From assembly GCF_014205255.1 (NCBI RefSeq), contig NZ_JACHNE010000001.1:4216001-4280000 (forward strand): a DNA stretch of 64,000 nucleotides, written 5' to 3'. Numbering within the stretch: position 1 is the stretch's first letter; each line of letters opens with the position of its first letter. Positions 49,538 to 57,842 of the stretch are shown in pieces. Made by a program: the position numbers and the translations under genes. The notes below the pieces were generated by a model. That model saw only the letters and a list, made by a program, of their open reading frames with translations, did not search any database and was not told the DNA's origin. Source of the stretch: Streptomyces caelestis. Lineage in GTDB: Bacteria; Actinomycetota; Actinomycetes; Streptomycetales; Streptomycetaceae.

Positions 49538-51124
49538 TCAGGCGCCCTGTCGCGCCCATGTGGTGAGGCTGTGGCGTGCCTGTGAGTGCTGCTGCCGGTT
49601 CATGTCCGGCTGCGGCGGGGGCGGCGGCGCGGGCAGGTGCACCGTGAACACGGTCCGCCCGGGCACGCTGTCGACGGTCACGGCACCGCCGTGCGCGGTC
49701 GCCACGGCCTGCACGATGGCGAGGCCGAGACCGGTCGAGCCGGTGGCGCGGGACCGTGCGGAGTCGCCGCGCGCGAACCGTTCGAAGACGTGGGGGAGCA
49801 ACTCGGCAGGGATCCCCTGCCCGTTGTCCTCGACGTCCACGCACAGCCAGGGACCGCGCCGCTGCACCCGCGCGGTGACGGTCGTACCGGGCGGGGTGTG
49901 GTTACGGGCGTTGCCGAGCAGGTTGACGAGGACCTGCTGCAGCCGGGCCGCGTCCGCCGACACGAGCGCGGGCTCGTCGGGCAGTTCCAGCCGCCAGTTG
50001 TGGTCCTGGCCGGCCGCACGGGCGTCGCTGACGGTGTCCACGACGAGCGGTACGAGGTCGGTCTGCTCGAACTGCAACGGCCGTCCGGCGTCCAGCCGGG
50101 CGAGCAGCAGCAGATCCTCGACGAGCAGCGTCATACGCCCGGCCTCGGACTCGATCCGCCCGAGGGCGTGCCGGGCGTCGGGCCCGACGTCCTCTCTGCC
50201 GCGCCTGGTCAGCTCGGCGTACCCGCGGATGGAGGCGAGGGGGGTCCGCAGCTCGTGACTGGCGTCGGCCACGAACTGCCTGACCCGCGTCTCGCTCTGC
50301 TGCCGTGCGTGCAGGGCGCCGTGGACGTGGTCGAGCATCCGGTTGAGCGCGGCACCGACCTGCCCGACCTCGGTGTGCGGGTCGGTCTCGGACTCCGGAA
50401 CACGCTCGCTGAGGTTCACCTCGCCGGTGTGCAGGGGGAGTTCGGAGACCCGGGTGGCGGTGGCGGCGACGCGGCGCAGGGGGCGGGTGGCGACGCCGAT
50501 GAGAACGGAGCCGGCGATGGCGGCGGCGACCAGGCCCGCGCCGGTGACGCTCACCTCGACGAGGATGAGGGTGTTGATCGTGGTGGTGACCGACTCGGTG
50601 GGCAGGGCGACGTAGTAGCTGCCTCCGTCGGCCCCGAGGACGAACTGCACGCGGTACTCGCCGAGGCCGGGGATGTCGACGGTGTGCATGCCCTTGGTCG
50701 GCACCTCGGCGAGGGCGGCCTTCTGCTCGTCGGTGAGGTCGACGGCCGAGTTCCGCTGGAAGGGGCCGTTGTCGTTGGAGGCCTCCCGGGCGAAGACCGC
50801 CTGGGTGAGCGTGCCGTCAGCGGCGACCTCGGCGGCGATGGTCTTCGGTTGCGCCGGTCCCCTGATGAAGCCCGTGATCCTGTCCGTCGAGTCGAAGTCG
50901 TCTTCGTCCCCGGGTTTCATGGGCCCCGACAGCCGCTTGCCGACGTCCTCGACCTGCCCGTTCAACTGCTCGTACAGATGTGACCTGAGGGCGAGCGTCG
51001 TCACGGTCCCGATCACCGCACACACCACGGCGATCAGCACCACGGACGCGACGACGAGCCGCGTGCGCAGCGTGCGCGGCTTGCCCACCCTCTGCTGCGT
51101 ACTCGGCCGCCGTCGCCCGCTCAT
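49538..51124 (-). CDS. OmpR-type sensor histidine kinase
   Basis: A 528-residue membrane kinase. First membrane segment about 21-46, an extracytoplasmic sensor of about 140 residues, second segment about 185-212, then HAMP (about 212-268), HisKA with His290 in DASHELRTPLASIRGYAE, and HATPase_c with NLLGNARNHTP, DNGQGIP and GSTGLGLAIVQAV. The ATG overlaps the response regulator stop by 4 bp. The kinase gene lies 14 bp before the GT2-GtrA gene, tying this signalling pair to envelope glycosylation. Confidence 0.95.
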   Translation of the reverse strand: MSGRRRPSTQQRVGKPRTLRTRLVVASVVLIAVVCAVIGTVTTLALRSHLYEQLNGQVEDVGKRLSGPMKPGDEDDFDSTDRITGFIRGPAQPKTIAAEVAADGTLTQAVFAREASNDNGPFQRNSAVDLTDEQKAALAEVPTKGMHTVDIPGLGEYRVQFVLGADGGSYYVALPTESVTTTINTLILVEVSVTGAGLVAAAIAGSVLIGVATRPLRRVAATATRVSELPLHTGEVNLSERVPESETDPHTEVGQVGAALNRMLDHVHGALHARQQSETRVRQFVADASHELRTPLASIRGYAELTRRGREDVGPDARHALGRIESEAGRMTLLVEDLLLLARLDAGRPLQFEQTDLVPLVVDTVSDARAAGQDHNWRLELPDEPALVSADAARLQQVLVNLLGNARNHTPPGTTVTARVQRRGPWLCVDVEDNGQGIPAELLPHVFERFARGDSARSRATGSTGLGLAIVQAVATAHGGAVTVDSVPGRTVFTVHLPAPPPPPQPDMNRQQHSQARHSLTTWARQGA

Positions 51125-51861
51125 GACGCCGCGGGCTTGATCAGGTAACCGGCACCACGCCGGGTGTGGATCATCGGCTCCCGCCCGGCGTCGATCTTCC
51201 GCCGCAGGTAGGAGATGTACAGCTCGACGACGTTGGCCTGCCCGCCGAAGTCGTACGACCACACGCGGTCGAGGATCTGCGCCTTGCTCAGCACGCGCCG
51301 CGGATTGCGCATCAGGAACCGCAGCAGCTCGAACTCGGTCGCGGTCAGGTGGATGTTGTCACCGGCCCGAGTGACCTCGTGACTGTCCTCGTCGAGTGTG
51401 AGGTCGCCGACGACCAGCGTGGAGTCGGAGCGCCGGTCGGCGGCACCGGACCGCCGTATCAGCCCGCGCAGCCGCGCGACGACCTCTTCGAGGCTGAACG
51501 GCTTGGTGACGTAGTCGTCCCCACCGGCCGTCAGCCCGGCGATCCGGTCCTCGACGGCGTCCTTGGCGGTGAGGAAGAGAACCGGCATGTCCGGCAGCTC
51601 ACGGCGCAGCCGCCCGAGCACGGCCAACCCGTCCATGTCGGGCAGCATCATGTCGAGCACGACGGCGTCGGGCCGGAAGTCGCGAGCGGTCTGGATGGCA
51701 CCCGTGCCGTCACCGGCACTCCGGATCTGCCATCCCTCGTAGCGCAGGGCCATGGACAGCAGCTCGGTGATCGACATCTCGTCGTCCACCACAAGCACTC
51801 GGACGGGGCTCCCGTCCGGCCTCAGCAGTTCGGTGCGCCCCTGGGGCGAGGTCGTGGTCAT
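51121..51861 (-). CDS. OmpR-family response regulator
   Basis: A 246-residue regulator: receiver domain with Asp70 in AVVLDMMLPDMDG and DD at 26-27, then a winged helix (about 145-245) with HLTATEFELLRFLMRNPRRV, VVELYISYLRRKID and IHTRRGAGYLI. The ATG at 51861 has no clear Shine-Dalgarno sequence; GTG 51870 is in frame. First gene of the response regulator, kinase, GT2-GtrA and ArnT operon; promoter expected in 51862-52020. Confidence 0.94.
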   Translation of the reverse strand: MTTTSPQGRTELLRPDGSPVRVLVVDDEMSITELLSMALRYEGWQIRSAGDGTGAIQTARDFRPDAVVLDMMLPDMDGLAVLGRLRRELPDMPVLFLTAKDAVEDRIAGLTAGGDDYVTKPFSLEEVVARLRGLIRRSGAADRRSDSTLVVGDLTLDEDSHEVTRAGDNIHLTATEFELLRFLMRNPRRVLSKAQILDRVWSYDFGGQANVVELYISYLRRKIDAGREPMIHTRRGAGYLIKPAAS

Positions 51862-52028
51862 GGTGAACACGATGTCGGGGTGCTCTGAGAGCGCCCTTTC
51901 CAGAACCTGTGATTTCCCTGAGAAACACACAGGCGCCTCTCAGGAAAAGCCTGGGAAGGCCCGGGTCGGGTGCGGTGAGGCCTGCGGTGGGTCGCTTGAG
52001 ACATGAGGGGGAAGCTGTGGATCCGCTG
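51862..52028. promoter_or_regulatory. Upstream region of the two-component/glycosyltransferase operon
   Basis: Non-coding stretch between the response regulator start and the minisatellite. It should contain the operon promoter; TGAGAAACACAC and TGAGAGGCGCCT-like segments near 51930 (both strands considered) are relatively AT-rich. No operator was recognised. Confidence 0.35.
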
Positions 52029-52325
52029 GGCGGCTCGGCGGAATCCGCCGGGCGGGGGCGCGGCGGGAATCCGCTGCTGGGCGGGCGCGCGGCAGGAACC
52101 CGCCGGACAGGTGCGCGGCAGGAACCCGCTAGGCGGGCGCGCGGCGAAATCCGCCGGGCGGAGGCGCGGCAGGACACGCTGGGCGGGCGCGCGGCAGGTA
52201 TCCGCCGGACGGGCGCGCGGCAGGAACTCGCTGGGCGGGCGCGCGGCGAAATCCGCCGGGCGGAGGCGCGGCAGGACCCGCTGGGCGGGCGCGCGGCGAA
52301 ATCTACCGGGCGGAGGCGTGGCCGG
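52029..52325. repeat. Degenerate minisatellite of about 26-bp units
   Basis: About eleven head-to-tail units of 24-28 bp built on GCGCGGC followed by AGGAACCCGC or GAAATCCGCC and closed by GGGCGGG/GGGCGGAG. Two variants alternate toward the right end, giving a higher-order period near 50 bp. There are no unique spacers. It fills the space between the response regulator promoter and the 3' end of the DUF2797 gene. Confidence 0.88.
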
Positions 52326-52344
52326 ACGACCATCAGCGGGCGGG

Positions 52345-53217
52345 TCAGAACAACCCGTCCTGCACACCCGCCTCCTCCCTGAACTCCCTCACCGGCACGG
52401 TCAGTTCCGCACCCCCGGCGGGCACCAGCCCCCACCCGCTCATCAGCCGCGTATCCAGCACGACGACCCCACCCCCGGTCACCAGGTGCAGATCGGGCCC
52501 GGCAGCGGCGACAAGCTCCCCGCTCACCACCCCACCGGCGACGAGCTCGCCCACCTCCCCGACCGCGGCGGGCAACCCGGCGAGCCCGAACACCTCCACG
52601 TGATCCACGACTCGCAGCGGCTCGCGCACGAGCGACTCCGGCCACGCGGCAAGTGCCACGGCCCTCGCATGCAGCTCGGCGACCTCACGCGCCCGATCGG
52701 CGGCGGCCTCCGGCAACTTGGCCCGCACGGCCCGCTTGCCGACGTATGGAATCCGGTCGGGCACCCCCAGCGCGGCCCGCAACAGCTCCTCCGTACGCCG
52801 AGCGGCCATGAGCGGCCCGACTCCGAGCCAGCTGAAGCACACGGCCCCCTGCTCCAGCAGCCGCGCGGAGCCCCGCTCCTCCGCCGTGATCCCGACCTTG
52901 ACCATGCCGGGCCCGAACCACGCCAGATACACGTGATACGGCCGCGGGTCGTCCGTGATCGTGTCGGCGGCCACGGAGTGCGCCCGGTCCAGCCGCGCAC
53001 ACTCCTCGCACCGTGCCCCCGTACTCCGCGCCGACACGGCCGCCCCCGTCGGGCACGCGTGCCCCCGAGCCCCCACGCACGTCCGCACGCCCCCTTCCGC
53101 AACCCCGAAGGCCACCCGTTTCCCCCAGGTCAGCGCACTGCGCCGCCCACCGTCCCACGCCAGCACGGGACCGTCCGCCGACCACCGCAGCCCCGAGCAC
53201 TTCCATGCCTGTGCCAT
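52345..53217 (-). CDS. DUF2797 protein
   Basis: A 290-residue cytoplasmic protein matching DUF2797. It has an N-terminal Cys-containing part (AWKCSGLRW, then CVGARGHACPTG and CEECARL, a possible zinc site) followed by YHVYLAWFGPGMVKVGITAE, which resembles the opening of GIY-YIG nuclease folds. Function unknown. ATG chosen at the family's N-terminus (MAQAWKCSG). The stop lies 20 bp from the minisatellite. Confidence 0.85.
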   Translation of the reverse strand: MAQAWKCSGLRWSADGPVLAWDGGRRSALTWGKRVAFGVAEGGVRTCVGARGHACPTGAAVSARSTGARCEECARLDRAHSVAADTITDDPRPYHVYLAWFGPGMVKVGITAEERGSARLLEQGAVCFSWLGVGPLMAARRTEELLRAALGVPDRIPYVGKRAVRAKLPEAAADRAREVAELHARAVALAAWPESLVREPLRVVDHVEVFGLAGLPAAVGEVGELVAGGVVSGELVAAAGPDLHLVTGGGVVVLDTRLMSGWGLVPAGGAELTVPVREFREEAGVQDGLF

Positions 53218-53263
53218 CTCTGTCGAGCGTAGAGGGCACCACTGACAACGGCGTCCGTGTGCG

Positions 53264-53677
53264 TCAGCGCCCGGAGTCGGCCGCCACGGCGACGGCCTCG
53301 GGCTCCCCGCCGACACCCAGAACGCCGCCTACGGAAACGCCTTCGGCCACCTCGGCGGTACGGCTCGAACCCGCCGCCCGCCGCCGTCCGGCCAGCCGGC
53401 ACCCGAGGCACTCGTCATGCCCGGCCCGCGCCCCCGAGTCCCGCACCCGCCACCCCCACTCCGCCCGGGGCCGCACCGCCGGGCCCTTTCCCCAGCCGGC
53501 CAGATGCAGCGCCCAGGTGACGAGCAGAGCGACCACACCGATCGCGAGCCCACCGGCGATCAGCACACCCGAAACGAAACACACTCCCATCCCCGCCACA
53601 GCGGCCCCGACACTCGCGATCCCGGTTCCGACCCACCCGGCGACGGTGTGCCCGTGGTCATACTGATGTGCGCTCAT
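53264..53677 (-). CDS. Conserved Streptomyces membrane protein
   Basis: A 137-residue protein. The N-terminus MSAHQYDHGHTVAGWVGTGI leads into two membrane helices (VAGMGVCFVSGVLIAGGLAI and VVALLVTWALHLAGW), then a cytoplasmic-looking tail with a conserved HDECLGCRLAGR motif. A family with this helix-HLAGWGK-CxGCRLAGR layout is widespread in Streptomyces; function unknown. Start ATG. It is 46 bp upstream of the DUF2797 gene and divergent from marR. Confidence 0.8.
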   Translation of the reverse strand: MSAHQYDHGHTVAGWVGTGIASVGAAVAGMGVCFVSGVLIAGGLAIGVVALLVTWALHLAGWGKGPAVRPRAEWGWRVRDSGARAGHDECLGCRLAGRRRAAGSSRTAEVAEGVSVGGVLGVGGEPEAVAVAADSGR

Positions 53678-53740
53678 GAGCTGCCCCCCTCAGACACGAA
53701 GGCCCCGGGAACCCGTCCCCGAACCCCTCACCAACTAAGC

Positions 53741-53756
53741 GTTTAGAGCGCCAAAC
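53741..53756. promoter_or_regulatory. Dyad upstream of the second marR (putative operator)
   Basis: GTTTAGAGCGCCAAAC is a 16-bp imperfect palindrome (GTTT/AAAC arms), 25 bp before the marR start and 63 bp from the divergent membrane-protein gene. Confidence 0.55.
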
Positions 53757-53781
53757 ATCTCACGAACTAAGGGATCTGGGA

Positions 53782-54258
53782 ATGCAAGCCAAGCCGCGCC
53801 CGGCCGCCACGCCGGAGCAGGCACTGTCGGCGATGGACCACCTCATCGCGACGCACCTGGTCGGACAGCACGAGATCGCCCAACAGGTAGGCCTGAATGT
53901 GACGGACCTCACCTGCTTCGCCTACGTCGTCGAGGCCGGCGACAACCTGCCCACAGCCGGCGACCTGGCAGCCCGAGCCCACGTCACGACGGGCGCGGTC
54001 ACCGGCATCCTCAACCGCCTGGAACGCGCCGGCTACATCACCCGCCGCCCCGACCCGACCGACCGCCGCCGCATCCGCGTAGCCGCCCGGCCCGAGGCGG
54101 TCGCCCGCGTCCGGGAGGTCTACGAGCCGTACTACGCCCGGCTCACGGAACTCTTCGCGGACTACTCCCCCGACGAGATCGCGGTCCTGAACGACTGGTT
54201 CACCCGCGCGAGCGCGCTGGCGGCGAACTACCTGGAGGAACATTGCCGACCCAACTGA
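53782..54258 (+). CDS. MarR-family transcriptional regulator
   Basis: A 158-residue regulator: DLTCFAYVVEAGDNLPTAGD, HTH AARAHVTTGAVTGILNRLER and wing ITRRPDPTDRRRIRVAARPE. ATG start. A near-palindromic operator lies just upstream. No intact target gene follows: downstream DNA is a set of gene remnants, so its regulon is either the divergent membrane protein or lies elsewhere. Confidence 0.92.
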   Translation: MQAKPRPAATPEQALSAMDHLIATHLVGQHEIAQQVGLNVTDLTCFAYVVEAGDNLPTAGDLAARAHVTTGAVTGILNRLERAGYITRRPDPTDRRRIRVAARPEAVARVREVYEPYYARLTELFADYSPDEIAVLNDWFTRASALAANYLEEHCRPN

Positions 54259-54363
54259 CCCTTCGGGAACAAGAGATTCGATTGAGTTCGCACGGATAAC
54301 CCGCGCCGGAGGAGGCACACGGCGACTCAACTTCCCCCTCTTCCCAGTGAGGGCCCCTGGTAG

Positions 54364-54534
54364 CGAGCCCTCCTCATCGTCATCGCCATACTGGTCGGCC
54401 TCCTCACCGGCCTCGGCGCCGGAGTGCTGGCCGTCCTCCTCCACGCGACGATCCTTGACGCGGCGAAATGGGCAGGGACGACCTTCATCGCCGTCACCAT
54501 GCTGCTGCTGAAAATCCGCGAACTCATGCGGTGA
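54364..54534 (+). pseudogene. Relic of a small two-helix membrane protein
   Basis: A frame with no start codon, immediately after an in-frame TAG, reads ALLIVIAILVGLLTGLGAGV, then LAVLLHATILDAAKWAG and a second hydrophobic stretch before MR and a stop. The sequence looks like a small Streptomyces membrane protein whose start has been lost. It could also be translated from an internal GTG near 54424. Confidence 0.4.
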
Positions 54535-54637
54535 TCACCCCGCCTGCCCGAGGCGCGGAACAGAGGCGCTCGATCGCCTCCGGCGCCTCGGTGCCGGGCC
54601 CGCGCTGCTGCGCCAGGCGGCGGGTCCCGGTGCAGTG

Positions 54638-54700
54638 GTCGGACCGTTACGCGCCAGGAGCCCGGAACTGGATGGTGGAGCGGGTGCGCATCGTCCCCCT
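54638..54700 (-). pseudogene. 3' remnant of a GYD-domain gene
   Basis: The 35 bp at 54638-54672 repeat 54866-54900 with two mismatches. On the minus strand the left copy ends QFRAPGA-stop, the right copy QYRAPGA-stop, the latter being the end of the intact GYD gene. Upstream similarity fades within about 20 residues, so the left copy is the tail of a decayed paralogue. Confidence 0.6.
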
Positions 54701-54872
54701 GGACATGCGCGCAGACCACAGCGCCCGCCGCGCCCCGATGAACAAGAGCTGATTCGCTTCCACAAACGGCGAGACGCTCGACAGCATCCCGATCATCGGG
54801 TCGCCCGCGACCGCACCACCTCAGCGCCGCTCCTGGCTCACCGCAGGCGCGGTAGCCGTGCCGGTCGGACCG

Positions 54873-55199
54873 CTACGCGCCAGGAGCCCGGTACTGGACC
54901 TGCTCGGCTGCGCGCAGGGCCTCCATCGTTTCGTCGACGGTCAGGAGAACGGTTGTCTCCAGCGAACTCAGCGCGCCACCCCCGCTGATCGCCAGCGCAA
55001 CCGCGGCCATGGACACGTTGTCCGGAGCCTCCCACAGGGTGTAGCCGTCGTGGCGGCCGAAGGCGTACCAGAAGCCATGGAGCCTCCCGCCGACGGACTC
55101 GATGTACGACTGAGCGGCCTGTGCGCGGTCCTCCGGGCGGCCGATCAGCCTCGCCCAGGTCTCCGGGGTGTAGCTGAACCTCGACAGATAGAGCGGCAT
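54873..55199 (-). CDS. GYD-domain protein
   Basis: A 108-residue ferredoxin-like-fold protein: MPLYLSRFSYTPETWARLIG, RLHGFWYAFGRHDGYTLWEA and the C-terminal VDETMEALRAAEQVQYRAPG. GYD proteins are small and uncharacterised. The second of two adjacent ATGs was chosen, since AGGGAG is then 5 nt upstream. It stands alone among decayed genes, and a remnant of a paralogue lies 200 bp away. Confidence 0.85.
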   Translation of the reverse strand: MPLYLSRFSYTPETWARLIGRPEDRAQAAQSYIESVGGRLHGFWYAFGRHDGYTLWEAPDNVSMAAVALAISGGGALSSLETTVLLTVDETMEALRAAEQVQYRAPGA

Positions 55200-55319
55200 C
55201 ATTTCTCCCTTTCGTTCCCTCAAGGGATGCCCCAGCGGGGCGGGACAGGCCCGGCGGCGACCCACGCATCCCCCGAACGGCCGGGGGCGATGAGCGGATC
55301 CGCGCACGGAGGAGACGAC

Positions 55320-55538
55320 ACGGCGCGCACGGAACGCGCCGTGATGATGCGGAAGTACCTGAGCACCATCGCCGCGGACCGCGTCGCCGCCCACAACGGC
55401 GGCACTTTCGACTTCATTCAGCTCCGTGTCGTCACACTGCCCGTCGCCGCGCACGGCCCCGCGGTCGGCGATCGCCCGCCGACGCCGGTCGAGAGCCGGC
55501 TTCTGCCCTGGTGGAAGGTGACCCGCCATGCCCAATGA
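55320..55538 (+). pseudogene. DUF5819 gene remnant (3' end only)
   Basis: The frame ending at 55538 reads GGTFDFIQLRVVTLPVAA and RLLPWWKVTRHAQ, which matches the C-terminus of DUF5819 proteins. The N-terminal two-thirds, including the membrane anchor, is missing. Its stop overlaps the ATG of the HTTM gene, the same coupling seen where DUF5819 and HTTM genes are intact in Streptomyces. Confidence 0.65.
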
Positions 55539-55890
55539 GGCGCAGAAGACCGCGCCCTCCGGCGCCGACCGGTGGCTCGTCGAGCGGATCACCGCCGTGT
55601 GGGAGCTCCTGACCGGCCGGCCGGTGTCTCTGTACGCCGCGTCGGTGCTGCGCATCGGCTACGGACTGCTCTACCTGACTCGGCAGACTCAAGTACCCGT
55701 GCTCACCATGCTGCTGGGCATGCACATCGGCATCGCTGTGCTCATGGGGCTGCCTCTCTTCTCCGGGGGATGATCGTCGCGGACGCGGTGTTCCTTCCCG
55801 ACCGCTTCTACACCCTTCTGCCTCACCTCGGCCGACGCGTGGTGCGGCGGACGGACGGCAGCGGGCCGACACCGGCACGAGGGGCAGGCG
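55528..55890 (+). pseudogene. HTTM-domain protein pseudogene (deletion and frameshift)
   Basis: The ATG at 55528 starts MPNEAQKTAPSGADRWLVER and reaches ASVLRIGYGLLYLTRQ, the first HTTM helix, then jumps to LGMHIGIAVLMGLPLFSGG, a late helix, so well over 100 internal residues are deleted. The frame stops at TGA in GGGGGATGATC; the next frame continues MIVADAVFLPDRFYTLLPHL, the true continuation, so one G is missing from the run. HTTM proteins are vitamin-K carboxylase-like membrane proteins. The 3' boundary is approximate because the natural stop is not recognisable. Confidence 0.7.
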
Positions 55891-56082
55891 CCGGAACCGT
55901 CCCCGCGCGCAAGGCGGGCTCGGCGGCGCACCCGGCTCGACGTATCCAGGCGTGCTTCCCGCCGGGCGGGAAGACACCCATGACCGCCCGGAGACCGCGT
56001 CCCCTCGGGTTCCCTCCAAGGGGTCCTGACACGGCGCTCATGCGGCGGGCATCCTTCCGTACCGCCCAAAGGAGCGCCCCGG

Positions 56083-57336
56083 TCACGGCTGCTGCTTCTC
56101 GCGGGGGGCTGAAGCCTGCCGGGTGTCCGCCCCGGAGCTGACGTGCCGCTGGGTCTCGTGGGGGCCGTGCCAGTCCAGGCACACGACCGTGGCGTCATCT
56201 TCGAGCTTGCCGCCGGCGGCGTCCCGGACCGCGGCCGTCAGCGCCAGCGCGGCCTCCCGCGGGTGCAGGTCCCGGGTGTGCTCCAGCAGGGCGGCGAGGT
56301 CGACCTTGTCGCCATGACGTTCGACCATGCCGTCGGTGAACATGAGCAGACGGTCACCAGGACGCAGGTCGAGCTCCTGGACGCGGTAGGGGCCGGGCGC
56401 GAACACGGACAGGCCGAAGGGAGGGTCCACCTCGCAGGTGATCACCTCCACAGCCCCCTCGCGCATGCGGAGCGGCCACGGGTGACCGGCGTTGACGAGC
56501 TGGGCCTTCCCGGTGCGGAGATGCACGCGCAGCAGCTGCCCAGTGGCGTGACCGTGGCCGTGATCGGCCAGCGCCTGGTCGGCCCGGCGGGCCTGTTCGG
56601 CCAGGCCGGCTCCCGCGCGGCGGACACCGCGCAGGGCGCTCACCAGGACCGTGGCGGCCAGGGCTGCATCGATGTCGTGTCCCATGGGGTCGGTCACCGA
56701 CACATGCAGGGTGTCGCGGTCCAAGGTGTAGTCGAACGTGTCGCCGCTGAGGTTCTCGGAGGGCTCCAGGCTCCCGCACAGCGTGAACTGCGCGGCCTCG
56801 CAGGACAGGGACGGGGGCAGTAGCTGGTACTGGATCTCTGCTGCCAAGGTGGGCGGCACGGAGCGTTTGCCCCAGGTGTAGAGATCGGTGTACCGCCCGT
56901 TGGCGATCATGATGTAGGCCAGGACGTGAGCGGCTTCGCCGACCGCGTCCAGGACGTCCTCGCCGGGGTCGGCCGGCAGGAGCAGTTCCAGCAGCCCGAT
57001 CGCGTCCCCCCGGTTGGTCACCGGCATGATCACCCGGTGCCCCTGACCGGTCGCCTCCTGATACAGCCGCTGGGTACGGATCACCTCCTCGTAGGCGCTG
57101 CCGAACATCGGGATCCGTTCCGCCTCCCGGCCGCCCGTCGCAGGGGCGGTCGACAGCCGCGCCACGGCCTTCCCCGTCAAATCCACGATGAGGAAAGAGA
57201 CCCTTGCCGCCTTGAAGCGCTGCCGCAGATCCTCCGCGACCACGTCGGCGGCATCCACCGGCGCTGCCGTCTCCGCCGCTGTCAGCAACCGAGGAAGCCC
57301 AATCTGTCCACCACTCACGACCGCGGTCCCTTCCAC
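56083..57336 (-). CDS. SpoIIE-type PP2C serine phosphatase with GAF-like domain
   Basis: A 417-residue cytoplasmic phosphatase. A GAF-like N-terminus (about 35-150; VSFLIVDLTGKAVARLSTAP) precedes the PP2C/SpoIIE domain (about 185-385) with VSVTDPMGHDIDAALAATVL (metal-binding Asp), VNAGHPWPLRM and MFTDGMVERHGD. The first metal site is atypical (SGDTFDYTL instead of GGDWFD). It likely dephosphorylates STAS anti-anti-sigma factors. GTG start at 57336; GTG 57318 has an equally good GGAAGGGA. tRNA-Arg lies upstream on the same strand. Confidence 0.92.
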   Translation of the reverse strand: MEGTAVVSGGQIGLPRLLTAAETAAPVDAADVVAEDLRQRFKAARVSFLIVDLTGKAVARLSTAPATGGREAERIPMFGSAYEEVIRTQRLYQEATGQGHRVIMPVTNRGDAIGLLELLLPADPGEDVLDAVGEAAHVLAYIMIANGRYTDLYTWGKRSVPPTLAAEIQYQLLPPSLSCEAAQFTLCGSLEPSENLSGDTFDYTLDRDTLHVSVTDPMGHDIDAALAATVLVSALRGVRRAGAGLAEQARRADQALADHGHGHATGQLLRVHLRTGKAQLVNAGHPWPLRMREGAVEVITCEVDPPFGLSVFAPGPYRVQELDLRPGDRLLMFTDGMVERHGDKVDLAALLEHTRDLHPREAALALTAAVRDAAGGKLEDDATVVCLDWHGPHETQRHVSSGADTRQASAPREKQQP

Positions 57337-57442
57337 CGGCCCCCCTCATTACCAGCTTGGGAACCTTCGCGGTGAGCGTCAATCCGCCGACGGTCACGAT
57401 GACACCATGCTGGAGACCGCTGCGGCTCGAGTCGGGGAAACG

Positions 57443-57474
57443 CCAGAGGCCCCGGAGTGATCCGGGGCCTCTGG
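57443..57474 (-). terminator. Terminator after tRNA-Arg
   Basis: A perfect 14-bp stem (57443-57456 with 57461-57474) with loop GTGA, 7 bp past the tRNA 3' end. Confidence 0.85.
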
Positions 57475-57480
57475 TCCGTG

Positions 57481-57553
57481 TGCACTCGGCAGGATTCGAA
57501 CCTGCAACCTTCTGATCCGTAGTCAGATGCTCTATCCGTTAAGCTACGAGTGC
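57481..57553 (-). tRNA. tRNA-Arg (anticodon ACG)
   Basis: On the minus strand the acceptor GCACTCG pairs with CGAGTGC; the anticodon loop CTACGGA gives ACG (complement 57518-57520); the T loop is TTCGAAT; CCA is not encoded. A34 is the substrate of TadA, encoded at 32.8 kb. Confidence 0.95.
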
Positions 57554-57842
57554 TTGTTCTCTTTTTTCGCCGCTCTCGGGCCTTCCGGCTCGCTCGCGGC
57601 GACAGGAAGAACATTACATGACTGCCGCCGCCATGTGAAATCCGTTAGCCGCACCCCTTGTGACCTGCGAAACCGTCACCAGGGCGTCCCGGCCCGCGCG
57701 ACGCCCTCGGCAGGACGAGCTGGACGCGCGCAGGCCCGGACGGTCGATGGCTCGACGGGCTGGGTGTGCACAGACAGCCCCTAGTCAGGGCCGATCGCTG
57801 TGCTCGAAGCCCGATCCCTGACGAAGGCCGGGATGGACCTGA

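Noticed and set aside
52029..52325. Possible CRISPR array or repeat-protein gene
   Set aside because: No spacers; frames through the array change composition with strand and have no ribosome site or conserved flanks.
54468..54752. Short plus-strand frame in the decayed region
   Set aside because: Arg/Ala-rich, no ribosome site, and overlaps the GYD remnant on the other strand.
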